DNA of 64,000 nt from Akkermansiaceae bacterium (GTDB lineage Bacteria > Verrucomicrobiota > Verrucomicrobiia > Verrucomicrobiales > Akkermansiaceae). The position numbers and the translations under genes were made by a program. This document shows positions 53,225-61,030 of the stretch, piece by piece. The stretch spans positions 62,001 to 126,000 of the forward strand of contig JAPKCM010000004.1 in NCBI GenBank assembly GCA_028822935.1, given 5' to 3'. The notes beneath the pieces were generated by a model, which did not search any database, was not told the origin of the DNA, and saw only the letters and a program-made list of their open reading frames with translations. Positions within the stretch are counted from its first letter, which is position 1. Each line of letters opens with the position of its first letter.

Positions 53225-54325
53225 ATGATACGTGTGTTCGTTTCCGGTTGCTACGATTTACTCCATGCAGGCCACTTACAGTTCTTTGAAGAAGCCCGTG
53301 CCCTTGGCGACCACCTTACGGTGTGCTTTGCCGACGAAAAAATTCTCTGGCAGCACAAAAATCGCCGACCTTCCCTCCCAGACGATCACAAAATGGCTCT
53401 TCTCAGTGCCTTTCCCATGGTCGATCAGGTGGTCACCGGTGATGGCCAAACGACTGGCTTGGACTTTGAGCCCATCTTTCGAGAGCTCCGACCCGACATT
53501 CTTGCGGTGACCGAAGACGATCAGTATGCCGATCTCAAAATCGCGCTCTGTCAGGAACTCGGAAGCCGTTACGTGAGGCTTCCTAAATCTCCCCCTCGCT
53601 TTGAGCCGATTTCCACTAGTGGAATTCTGGCCGGTTTAAAAGCGCCCTCGGAAGCTCCTCTCCGCGTCGATTTCGCAGGCGGGTGGCTCGACGTCCCGAA
53701 GCATTCGCGCCCCGGCGGCTTCATCGTCAACTGCGCCATCACGCCTCAAGTCAGCCTCGCTGATTGGCCCTACGAACAAAATGCAGGTCTGGGAGGCAGC
53801 GGAGCTTGGGCTCTTCTCAACGGCCGCGATCCGGTAGCCGCCGAACTCGATCTCGGCGTTGGCTGGCAGGACCCTGCCGTCATTCGTGAAAGCGGGCTCT
53901 GCGTCTGGCAAAGCGGTGCAAGACCCCGACTCGACCTGAAGCGCGACCCTTCTTTCCTCAAAGGCCACATGGCTCTCCTCTGGACCGGCAGTCAACACGA
54001 CACTCCGGGATCGGTCGATTTCAACCGCGACTACGACCTCATTGAAAAGGCCGGAGCCTGCGCGCGTGAAGGCGTCATTTCAGAATCACTCGAGACCATC
54101 GCCAAAGCGGTGGGGCTTTCCTACCAGGTCCAGCTTGCCGAAAAAATGGACCCACTGCCTGAAATTGAGGGCAACATCGCCCGGAAATACTGCGGCGGCG
54201 GACATGGCGGCTACGCTCTTTATCTTTTCGCGAAAAAGGAAGACCGCGAGCTAATACTCAAAGTCGATTCCGAAATTGCGAAGAACTTGCGACCGATCGA
54301 ACCCCACGATCAATGGGCGGACTAG
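53225..54325 (+). CDS. Fusion of cytidylyltransferase-like domain and GHMP sugar kinase
   Basis: A cytoplasmic protein of 366 residues; in-frame ATGs at 53198 and 53207 are alternatives, but MIRVFVSGCYDLLHAGH begins the domain directly. The N-terminal 150 residues are a nucleotidyltransferase of the TagD/RfaE2 type, with HAGH at the active site and ISTSGI near the end of the domain. The C-terminal 210 residues look like a GHMP kinase of the heptose/fucose-1-kinase group: LRVDFAGGWLDVPKHSRPGG, GLGGSGAWALLNG (phosphate loop) and KYCGGGHGGYALYLF. The fusion suggests stepwise sugar phosphorylation and activation to an NDP-sugar, by analogy with HldE, which uses a different kinase fold. The substrate is unknown. 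It is monocistronic and convergent with the next gene. Confidence 0.78.
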   Translation: MIRVFVSGCYDLLHAGHLQFFEEARALGDHLTVCFADEKILWQHKNRRPSLPDDHKMALLSAFPMVDQVVTGDGQTTGLDFEPIFRELRPDILAVTEDDQYADLKIALCQELGSRYVRLPKSPPRFEPISTSGILAGLKAPSEAPLRVDFAGGWLDVPKHSRPGGFIVNCAITPQVSLADWPYEQNAGLGGSGAWALLNGRDPVAAELDLGVGWQDPAVIRESGLCVWQSGARPRLDLKRDPSFLKGHMALLWTGSQHDTPGSVDFNRDYDLIEKAGACAREGVISESLETIAKAVGLSYQVQLAEKMDPLPEIEGNIARKYCGGGHGGYALYLFAKKEDRELILKVDSEIAKNLRPIEPHDQWAD

Positions 54326-54328
54326 CGC

Positions 54329-55528
54329 TTAGCGTCCCCGTCCACGATCCATAACCCTTTTCTGGGCCTCTGCCGAAAGTCCACTACTTGCGAGCCACAG
54401 CTGTGCCGCTTCCTGATCTCTCCGGTAAAAGGCCCGGCCCGCTTCGACAGTCGTACGTTCCCGGGCTTTCGGATCATTGACTGATCCCGCCCATTCTAAG
54501 GCTGCTTGAGGATCTTCCCAAGCCAGTCGGGAAACATAGCCATTGATGGCCGAGTCTCGCGCAGGCGATGGAGTCATTGTATTAAGCTCGGTGGCCGCAG
54601 CAACGGGATCTTCCCGCGCCCATTCAGAAAAGGCACGGTCCAAACCACGCTCCTGCGCCTTTCCATCAGGAAGAGTTTTGAGCCACGAAACGGCACCAGG
54701 TGCATCTTCCTCGGCATACTCTTCCGCGACTCGGCGCACGGCCGCTTCTTGAATTTCTCCTTCAGGAAGTCCCTGGGTCCATTGGGCGGCTTCAGCGGGA
54801 TCGCCGGCGCGGAACACATTGCGCGCGATTACATCCATCATCCTACCGGCATCCTTGTCGCCTCCTTCCAGACGTGACACCGCAAAATTCGTCGCGGCAT
54901 TAGGATCCGCATCGGCGAGTCCAAAGACCGCGCCCCACTTTAAATCGTTTCCATTTCCCCTCTCCTCGGCTGACAAGGAATCGAACCAAGCAAGCGCAGC
55001 TGCCGGATCAGAGCTGGCCCATCCCGCGAAAGTCGAGGCCATATCGCGCTCTTTGGTCTCTTTTCCGTTCAACACGGCGACATCTCCAGCGAGGGCTCCC
55101 CAAGCATAGTGGAACTCGCGCCACTCGTCGCTTCGCTCAGAAAGGTGCAGGAGTTGCTCCCGAACGGTCTTGGCATTTTCAGCTGTGAGATTTTCAAGCA
55201 GCTTGGAAAAGGCCAGACGCCTCTCAATCGGCCCCTTTCCTTTCTTAAATTCTTCCGCAAGGGCGAGAAGGCCTGCATCACTCAGCTTGGTCGTTCCGCC
55301 CGTTGCCGTCCGGATTTCAGATCGCGCGCCAGCGCCTCCTTCACTTGTCCCAGATCCGACATCCTGTCGCGACGACACCCGGACCGATTGCCCCGAGGCC
55401 CCTGATCCGACTTTAGGGTCAGGCGCCCGAGAGCTCGTATCATCGTCCGTAAAGAACTGCGATCCAATCGCAAACGAGGCCACGCAAGCGGCGCCCCAAA
55501 AGCCATGAACAAAATGTGATGATTTCAT
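54329..55528 (-). CDS. Exported/anchored alpha-repeat protein with DPxAA motifs
   Basis: About 399 residues from Met 55528, with an N-terminal hydrophobic segment HFVHGFWGAACVASFAIGSQ that could be a signal or anchor. A Ser/Gly-rich low-complexity stretch follows. The C-terminal half consists of helical repeats of 30-40 residues, each with a D-P-x-A-A-x-x-W core: SDPAAALAWFDSL, ADPNAATNFAVSRL, GDPAEAAQWTQGLPEG, DAPGAVSWLKTLPDG, EDPVAAATELNTM and EDPQAALEWAGSV. Comparable repeats are common in Verrucomicrobia and have, to my knowledge, no assigned function. A protein-protein scaffold is likely. Confidence 0.7.
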   Translation of the reverse strand: MKSSHFVHGFWGAACVASFAIGSQFFTDDDTSSRAPDPKVGSGASGQSVRVSSRQDVGSGTSEGGAGARSEIRTATGGTTKLSDAGLLALAEEFKKGKGPIERRLAFSKLLENLTAENAKTVREQLLHLSERSDEWREFHYAWGALAGDVAVLNGKETKERDMASTFAGWASSDPAAALAWFDSLSAEERGNGNDLKWGAVFGLADADPNAATNFAVSRLEGGDKDAGRMMDVIARNVFRAGDPAEAAQWTQGLPEGEIQEAAVRRVAEEYAEEDAPGAVSWLKTLPDGKAQERGLDRAFSEWAREDPVAAATELNTMTPSPARDSAINGYVSRLAWEDPQAALEWAGSVNDPKARERTTVEAGRAFYRRDQEAAQLWLASSGLSAEAQKRVMDRGRGR

Positions 55529-55695
55529 TTGAAGTCCTTTACCGATAATGGACGAAAATCCTTTCATAGGAGCTTTCAGCCAATTTTCTCTTTCGGGAAA
55601 GGTGTGAGATTTTTCGGTAAACTACCAGCCACCGCATTTCCCAAATTTTCATCCTCCAAAGATATCGCATTGAAAAGAGATGCCCACTTTTCAGA

Positions 55696-56748
55696 TCAAT
55701 TCGCAAGGAGCGCGTCCACCGCGATATTCATGAACGAATCGGGGGCACCGACGTGCTTGATCTTCCCATCGACATCCAAAACAAAAACCTTAGGCCAGTC
55801 CTTGATATGATATTTTTTGGCAATCGAGCGGTTTGAATCTGAAAAATTACGCCATGGAGTCGCCCCGTCGGCCGTCATTTTACGAAGCGTCAAGGGGTGG
55901 TCCTGATTGACCCCGATCACGACCGCATTCTTTCCCTGAACTTCCTTATGAAGATTGCGGAGTAACACAATCGAACGATCGGCTTCCGGCATCCAGGTGT
56001 GCCAAAAGGCGAGAACGACCACCTTCCCGCGATAGTCGGAAAGAGAAAACGGTTTCATCGTGATATCGACTCCTTTAAAATCGAGTGCCTCTGATCCCAC
56101 ATTGAGATGGTTCATGATAAAGATCTCCACCTCGGCGAGGCCGATCACAGTATTCTTTCCTACCGGGAGATCATTTCCCTGAATGATGGCCTTCTTCAGC
56201 TTTTCCTGACGCTTCCGGATCACTTTCCAGTCGCCCCCCAACATTCTCAGACTAATCGCCTGACCAAGAGCAGCCGCACCCTGCACCCTGGGATCGGGGT
56301 TCTGAGCCTCGATCTTTTCGAGAACCGCCAAATTCTTGTGGTTGGGAATATTCGAAAGACTCACCGCGAGATAGGCAACGCGAGGACTCCCGACATGAAA
56401 CCGATCGACCGCCTTTAAGATTTTCATCGCTGGCGCAACTTCACCGGCCCGGCGTTGAGCCAAGCTCGCAGGAGCATTTTCGTAGAGCCATGCGGCATAA
56501 TCGAGGGACCACGATTCGTTGAGATTGTTCCGAATCTCGCTCCAAAGCCTCCGCCCCGTCTCATCGGGGTTGGGACGGGCCGCCCAAGCGGCTCCTTGTG
56601 CGTCGCCCCCCTCGGCACCCTGGACCTGCGTCACCCAGTTCTGGAAGGATTGTTCGTAAGCACGAGTTAAGTTTCGGGCCTGGGTGGCAGTTCCCGCGAA
56701 AAGCGGAACCGTCAATGAAAGTGAGAGGGAAGCAATGAGTGTGCGCAT
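55696..56748 (-). CDS. Exported TlpA/AhpC-fold protein lacking the CxxC motif
   Basis: A 350-residue predicted exported protein starting at Met 56748 (signal MRTLIASLSLSLTVPLFAGT). A helical N-terminal half (about residues 20-215) precedes a thioredoxin-like domain: KPFSLSDYRGKVVVLAFWHT, then WMPEADRSIVLLRNLH, GVNQDHPLTLRKMTADG and KDWPKVFVLDVDGKIKHVG. In redox-active TlpA proteins the strand is followed by WCxxC. Here the stretch is AFWHTWMPEAD with no cysteine, so it cannot do thiol exchange. A binding or structural role is likely. It follows the SET gene by 51 bases on the same strand. Confidence 0.75.
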   Translation of the reverse strand: MRTLIASLSLSLTVPLFAGTATQARNLTRAYEQSFQNWVTQVQGAEGGDAQGAAWAARPNPDETGRRLWSEIRNNLNESWSLDYAAWLYENAPASLAQRRAGEVAPAMKILKAVDRFHVGSPRVAYLAVSLSNIPNHKNLAVLEKIEAQNPDPRVQGAAALGQAISLRMLGGDWKVIRKRQEKLKKAIIQGNDLPVGKNTVIGLAEVEIFIMNHLNVGSEALDFKGVDITMKPFSLSDYRGKVVVLAFWHTWMPEADRSIVLLRNLHKEVQGKNAVVIGVNQDHPLTLRKMTADGATPWRNFSDSNRSIAKKYHIKDWPKVFVLDVDGKIKHVGAPDSFMNIAVDALLAN

Positions 56749-56799
56749 GCGAATGGGTAGATGTGTCATGCCTAGAGCGACAGGAGATTCAATCATTGT

Positions 56800-57396
56800 T
56801 TATCCTTCAAGCGCTTCTGCAGCGGCCTTCTTTGCCTTTTTCTGAAGTTTGCGGAACTTCTTTAGGTAATCCTTTCCGACAATGTAGCCGAGGCACTTCG
56901 GAGATCCACACAGGCAGGGATGATCAGCGTAGGAATCGGCAGGAAAGCCGTAATCGAAGGTGATTTCCTCGTCCTTCTTAATCGGACGGGTCGCGCTGAT
57001 ATAGATCCGCTTTTTCACCTGGGTCGCCTCGCAGTTTGGATCGCAAGAGTGATTGATCAGCCGAGCGGGATTCCACTCCACATCGCCATCGAGATCCCAC
57101 TTCTTGGAAACGTTAAAAATATAAACGGCGGCACCTCCCGATTTCTCCGATTCTGCAAAAAGAGCCCACGCTCGCCGCTCGGATTCTTCCTTATCAATAA
57201 AGTTGCCGACATACTCGATGACGTGCTCTTCCGGCTCGGTATCACGAGTGGCGTAAACCCCACGTCCGTGAATCACGGAGCCGCGAACTTCGACGCATTC
57301 GCTCTGCCCCCGCTTGGTCAGCTTCGCAATGCGCTTCGCATCTTCCTCCGGAGTGAGGGCCTTCTTCTTTGGCGTCTTCTTGTTCTTTTTACCCAC
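56800..57396 (-). CDS. SET-domain lysine methyltransferase
   Basis: A 198-residue protein with all SET landmarks: GSVIHGRGVYAT (40-51), NHSCDPNCE (115-123), EEITFDYGF (143-151) and a post-SET cysteine cluster CLCGSPKCLGYI (Cys161, 163, 168, with Cys118/122 region contributing). AdoMet-dependent methylation of protein lysine is the family reaction. The N-terminus (KKNKKTPKKK) and C-terminus (LKKFRKLQKKAKKAA) are very lysine-rich, so DNA or nucleoid association or self-methylation is possible. The substrate is unknown. Confidence 0.88.
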   Translation of the reverse strand: MGKKNKKTPKKKALTPEEDAKRIAKLTKRGQSECVEVRGSVIHGRGVYATRDTEPEEHVIEYVGNFIDKEESERRAWALFAESEKSGGAAVYIFNVSKKWDLDGDVEWNPARLINHSCDPNCEATQVKKRIYISATRPIKKDEEITFDYGFPADSYADHPCLCGSPKCLGYIVGKDYLKKFRKLQKKAKKAAAEALEG

Positions 57397-57466
57397 AGGA
57401 AAAAAATGTTTAGCAACCCTTCTTCTTGCTGACCTTCGGGGTGAAACCTCTCATACCGCGTCCTTT

Positions 57467-58111
57467 CTATTTTTCGAGGAGTCTCCCTCCCCTGTTGGGA
57501 AAATGAAGATCTTCGTCCTTCTTCGGGAGAAAGGGAAAAAGTTGGCGTAATTGCGCTGCCGTAATGTGCGCTCCATCGATGAACGTCCAGTCATTGGTTT
57601 CTTTTTTACAAAGAGCAATTTGAAAGCCGTTTAGAAGAACATTGTGCATCTCGGGCGGGCGCACATTGCGATCTACTGCGGTGGCGTGGCTCACAGTCGG
57701 GACCATAACCATCCATTGCTTATACTCCTGCCCCACCGCTTGAAGCTCCCCATTGACCCTCTTCTTGATATGACCGTAATCGACCTCGAAGGCGATGTTT
57801 GGATGCTTTGTTTTCGCCGCGGTCAGGGTAATTCCCTTGGCCTGCAGCTCGGCGAAGCCTTGCTTGATTTTCCTCTCCAGTTTCACCACTCCGCCATTCT
57901 TGCGCGCCTCGATTTTTTTCCACTCGGGATTCATGTGCTTGAAGGCCGCATCGGTGTCACCTCTGACCACTTGATTGATGAGAGCTTGGGTCGCCTTTTG
58001 AGCCTCAATGAGAATCACTTCCGGAGCGGGTTGTCGGGGCGGCATGACCGCTCCGCCCTGCTGGGAAAAGCCCAAGGAGCAAGAAAAAAGGAGAAAAAGT
58101 GCCACTTTCAT
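57467..58111 (-). CDS. Hypothetical exported protein
   Basis: A 214-residue predicted exported protein starting at Met 58111 (signal MKVALFLLFSCSLGFSQ); the 30 extra codons upstream lack a signal and overlap the parB promoter region. A Pro-rich start (AVMPPRQPAPEVILIEAQKA) is followed by a mixed alpha/beta body: NQVVRGDTDAAFKHMNPEWK, HPNIAFEVDYGHIKKRVNGE and KKETNDWTFIDGAHITAAQL. The pattern 'GD...A......P.......G' and the late 'W.FIDG' resemble NTF2-like/SnoaL folds that sense or bind small ligands; this is a guess. It is divergent from parB. Confidence 0.6.
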   Translation of the reverse strand: MKVALFLLFSCSLGFSQQGGAVMPPRQPAPEVILIEAQKATQALINQVVRGDTDAAFKHMNPEWKKIEARKNGGVVKLERKIKQGFAELQAKGITLTAAKTKHPNIAFEVDYGHIKKRVNGELQAVGQEYKQWMVMVPTVSHATAVDRNVRPPEMHNVLLNGFQIALCKKETNDWTFIDGAHITAAQLRQLFPFLPKKDEDLHFPNRGGRLLEK

Positions 58112-58234
58112 GCCCTTTCTATGGCCCTTGCAGGCCTTTCCGTCAAGCTCACCGAGCTCTTGATCATTTCGAATGATTAATGACGCAATCGGGCTTTGCA
58201 TTTTCCCAGTCCTTTGATTACCAAATTAAGATCT

Positions 58235-59134
58235 ATGGCGAAACAGGCATTGGGAAAAGGATTAGGAGCCCTCATTAAAGGGACAGGATCCACATCGGAT
58301 TCCGGTAACAAAGTGGACCTCCGGCCCGGCGAGCGGGTGCAGAAGGTCGATCTCGACGAGGTCACCCCCTCTCCCCTGCAGCCTCGGAAACGATTTGCAG
58401 AAGGTCAACTCGACGAGCTGATGCAGTCAATCAGGGAGCTCGGCATCATCCAACCGCTCATCACCCGTCGCGTTAACGGCAAGCTCGAACTGATTGCGGG
58501 CGAACGACGTTGGCGTGCCTCCCAAGCTCTCGGACTAAAAACCGTTCCCGTTATCGAGCGGGAAGCGACCGATAAAGAAGTCCTCGAGATGGCTCTCATC
58601 GAGAACCTGCAGCGCCAGGACCTCAATGCCATCGAAGAAGCTGCCGGCTATGTCAAGTTGGCGAAAGATTTTTCAATGAAACAGGATGAGATCGCCAAGC
58701 GAGTTGGTAAATCACGCGCCAGTGTCGCGAATGCCATGCGCCTTCTCGATCTTCAAGATCCTATCCAACGTCATGTCGCCGACGGCCTCCTCACGGTGGG
58801 CCATGCCAAAGCCATCCTGGGAATCAAGGATGGGAAAGAGCAGATCGCTGCCGCCGAGCATATTCTGAAGAAGTCCATGACGGTGCGGGCCACCGAGAAG
58901 TTTGTTCAGGAATTCAATGCTCCGGAAAAGAAGTCCTCCAATAAGAAAAAGATGGGACCGGAAGAACTCCGCGACCCTCATCTCATCGCTCTTCAGAACA
59001 GATTACGTGCGCGTTTCTCAACCCACGTCCACATTCAGCACGGGGAGAAGAAGGGAAAGATCGAGCTCGAATATTATGGAGACGATGACCTCCATCGGGT
59101 CTTGCTTCTTCTTGGTCTTCAAGATGAAGTCTAG
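58235..59134 (+). CDS. parB: Chromosome partitioning protein ParB
   Basis: A 299-residue ParB, starting at ATG 58235 (MAKQALGKGLGALIKG, the classic opening). The CTP-binding/nuclease-like domain has PLQPRKRF (48-55), IRELGIIQPL and GERRWRAS (89-96), with ENLQR at 123-127. The central HTH covers about 148-170 (SMKQDEIAKRVGKSRASVAN). A linker rich in Lys precedes the C-terminal dimerisation part (LIALQNRLRARFSTHVHIQH, ending LLLLGLQDEV). ParB binds parS and organises the origin region. parA is not adjacent, and I found no parS palindrome in the window. It is followed two bases later by the M28 gene. Confidence 0.95.
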   Translation: MAKQALGKGLGALIKGTGSTSDSGNKVDLRPGERVQKVDLDEVTPSPLQPRKRFAEGQLDELMQSIRELGIIQPLITRRVNGKLELIAGERRWRASQALGLKTVPVIEREATDKEVLEMALIENLQRQDLNAIEEAAGYVKLAKDFSMKQDEIAKRVGKSRASVANAMRLLDLQDPIQRHVADGLLTVGHAKAILGIKDGKEQIAAAEHILKKSMTVRATEKFVQEFNAPEKKSSNKKKMGPEELRDPHLIALQNRLRARFSTHVHIQHGEKKGKIELEYYGDDDLHRVLLLLGLQDEV

Positions 59135-59136
59135 GA

Positions 59137-60108
59137 ATGAAATCCCCCCTTTTATTCATCGCCGTGGCCTTGGTGGGCTGCGGAAAGCTCGAAGAAGCAC
59201 CTGAGGATTCCAAGAACAGGATCGTTGTCCAAACAGTTTCGATTCCTCAAAATCTGATTGACGAATTTTCGGGCGAAAAATCCCTCGAGGAAATCAAAAC
59301 CCTCACCAGCTTTGGCCCCCGCCCCCCTGAGTCAGAAGGATACCGAAAGAGTCTCGTGCATCTCGAAAAAACACTGGGAGCCCTCGGCTGGAAAACTCAC
59401 CAACAAAAATTCTCAGCCGTCACCCCGGTGGGTCAGGTGAAATTCACCAATCTCATCGCCCGCTTTTCTCCAGAAAAGGAAGTCGATTGGAATTCATCAG
59501 TCCCCTTTGTTCTTGGATCCCACTTGGACACCAAACGCTTCCATTCGATCACTTTCTTAGGCGTCAACGATAGTGGTTCCTCAACCGGAGTTCTCGTCGA
59601 AATGGCCCGGGCTCTCTCGCAAGCACCGGAAGCAGCAGGACAGATCGAACTTGTCTTCTTCGATGGTGAAGAAGCCTTTCTGACCAACATCGACCCCAAG
59701 CGTGATGGCCTCTACGGCAGTCGCTACTACGCAGCTGAGCTCAATCGAAGAACAAGCCAACCAGAAGCCGGTATTGTTCTCGATCTGGTGGGAGACATGA
59801 GCGTTCCCCTCTTGATTGGACTCGATTCAACCAAGTCTCTTCGCACCCAGGCAATTAATGCCGCCAACAAACTAAAGTTTACGCCCAAAGACATCCAGAT
59901 GGCTCCCAGTCCCATCATCGATGACCACCTTCCGCTTCTCACCCGGGGAAATCTGGCCACGCTCCACCTCATCGGTGACTTCAACAAAATGCCCTACTGG
60001 CATACCAAAGACGACACATTGGAGCAGATTTCCGCCGAAGCACTTGCGCAGGCGGGAAGGCTGACGATGCAGATCCTCGTCCAGTTGACCTCCGAAAGCG
60101 GACGCTGA
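59137..60108 (+). CDS. M28-family lipoprotein, glutaminyl-peptide cyclotransferase-like
   Basis: A 323-residue lipoprotein: signal MKSPLLFIAVALVGCG with lipobox LVGC (Cys15). The zinc-dependent M28 fold shows GSHLDTKRF, VNDSGSSTGVLVEMARALS (Asp), FFDGEEAFL (Glu-Glu), IVLDLVGDMSVPL and PYWHTKDDTLEQIS (His). The last segment, preceded by LHLIGDFNKM, is very like glutaminyl cyclases, so conversion of N-terminal Gln to pyroglutamate on exported proteins is likely. Aminopeptidase is the alternative. It sits two bases after parB, probably cotranscribed without functional meaning. Confidence 0.83.
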   Translation: MKSPLLFIAVALVGCGKLEEAPEDSKNRIVVQTVSIPQNLIDEFSGEKSLEEIKTLTSFGPRPPESEGYRKSLVHLEKTLGALGWKTHQQKFSAVTPVGQVKFTNLIARFSPEKEVDWNSSVPFVLGSHLDTKRFHSITFLGVNDSGSSTGVLVEMARALSQAPEAAGQIELVFFDGEEAFLTNIDPKRDGLYGSRYYAAELNRRTSQPEAGIVLDLVGDMSVPLLIGLDSTKSLRTQAINAANKLKFTPKDIQMAPSPIIDDHLPLLTRGNLATLHLIGDFNKMPYWHTKDDTLEQISAEALAQAGRLTMQILVQLTSESGR

Positions 60109-60118
60109 AATCGGGCTC

Positions 60119-60427
60119 TTATCGTCGAGCCCCCTGGCGGGCTCTTACCTTTTCCCGCTGAATGAAGAGAGGGAGGAGCAGGGACTCGATGTGATCGAAT
60201 CCCGCTTGTAAACCGTCTTTGGCATAAACCTGCCCGATCTCAGCTTCAACTGCAGTTGGGTTACCTACGATCCGAAGAAAATCGTTGGCGGTGAAGCGAA
60301 TGAAAGCTTCGCCATCGATCTTCCCCTTTTCCCGAAGGAGCCACTCGCGCACAAAAAGAGCCAGCACAGCATCACCAACCCAGGCCTCTTCGCGTTCACG
60401 ATCTATTTCCTCAGGACTTCGTTTCAT
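60119..60427 (-). CDS. Mini-ribonuclease III-like protein
   Basis: A 102-residue protein with one RNase III-like domain and no dsRNA-binding domain. The signature helix reads EEAWVGDAVLALFVREWLL, comparable to 'AYIGDAVYELYVR' in Mini-III, and the second acidic region reads TAVEAEIGQVYAKDG. Thr replaces the first Asp of the second region in ordinary RNase III, as it does in Mini-III. 23S rRNA maturation is the known role of Mini-III; here it is inference. It overlaps the upstream lipoprotein gene by one base (TAATG). Confidence 0.68.
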   Translation of the reverse strand: MKRSPEEIDREREEAWVGDAVLALFVREWLLREKGKIDGEAFIRFTANDFLRIVGNPTAVEAEIGQVYAKDGLQAGFDHIESLLLPLFIQREKVRARQGARR

Positions 60428-60999
60428 TACGGGGTATCAATTGGGTTCATCTCCGCTTTCTTGCGCATCGCAGCTCGCAGCGCATCTTCGGACTCGTGAT
60501 CCCAGTAGCCGGTGTCGAGTTCGATGAAAACATTTGAGTAAGGCAGCGCAGTCTTCGTCTTGATCACCAAAATGGCGAACTTTTTGGAACTGCTCTGGGC
60601 AAGAAGAGTCAGAGATCGATTTTCCATCTCGTGGACTTGATGCCCGTGAAGAGAGGTTTTGAGCCTCTTTCGGAAGAAATCGATTCCAGGCGCACGGTCG
60701 TTCTGCACAAATGGCAGCTCGCGCGCGGTGCTAAAAGTGGGCGTGACATTTTCGGCGTTGTCGTAGCTATCAACGATATAATCCACGACTTCAGGGATCT
60801 CCGCATCAAGGCTCACCGTCCGCACTCCGCGCCCCGAGTGCACCGGAAAGGACGCCTCCGCCACCACGATCCAATTCCCAAATCCCAAGGCATTCAATTC
60901 TTGAGTCACAGCGGGCCCCCATCTCGGTGGGATCGGTTCCAAGTTCTCGGCACCACAGCCCACCAAAAGGAGGGAGCAAGCAAGAGTGGCGATTTTCAT
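60427..60999 (-). CDS. RbsD/FucU-like domain lipoprotein
   Basis: A 190-residue predicted lipoprotein (MKIATLACSLLLVGCG, lipobox LVGC at Cys15). The mature part resembles the RbsD/FucU pyranose-mutarotase family: AVTQELNALGFGNWIVVAEA followed by SFPVHSGRGVRTVSLDAEIP, compared with 'HGDEIVIADANFPA' in the family. Near the end PYSNVFIELDTGYW matches the 'Y.N..L..G' closing motif. Normal RbsD/FucU proteins are cytoplasmic and shorter, so an exported version is unusual. It is coupled to the mini-RNase III-like gene. Confidence 0.6.
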   Translation of the reverse strand: MKIATLACSLLLVGCGAENLEPIPPRWGPAVTQELNALGFGNWIVVAEASFPVHSGRGVRTVSLDAEIPEVVDYIVDSYDNAENVTPTFSTARELPFVQNDRAPGIDFFRKRLKTSLHGHQVHEMENRSLTLLAQSSSKKFAILVIKTKTALPYSNVFIELDTGYWDHESEDALRAAMRKKAEMNPIDTP

Positions 61000-61030
61000 A
61001 ATAAGAATGACGTTGATAGCGGAGAAAACC

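Noticed and set aside
58112-58234. parS site upstream of parB.
   Set aside because: No sequence close to the TGTTTCACGTGAAACA consensus was found in this spacer or, on reading, elsewhere in the window.
60113-60132. GGGCTC/GAGCCC hairpin between the M28 gene and the mini-RNase III-like gene.
   Set aside because: The stem is only six pairs, overlaps coding sequence and has no U-run.
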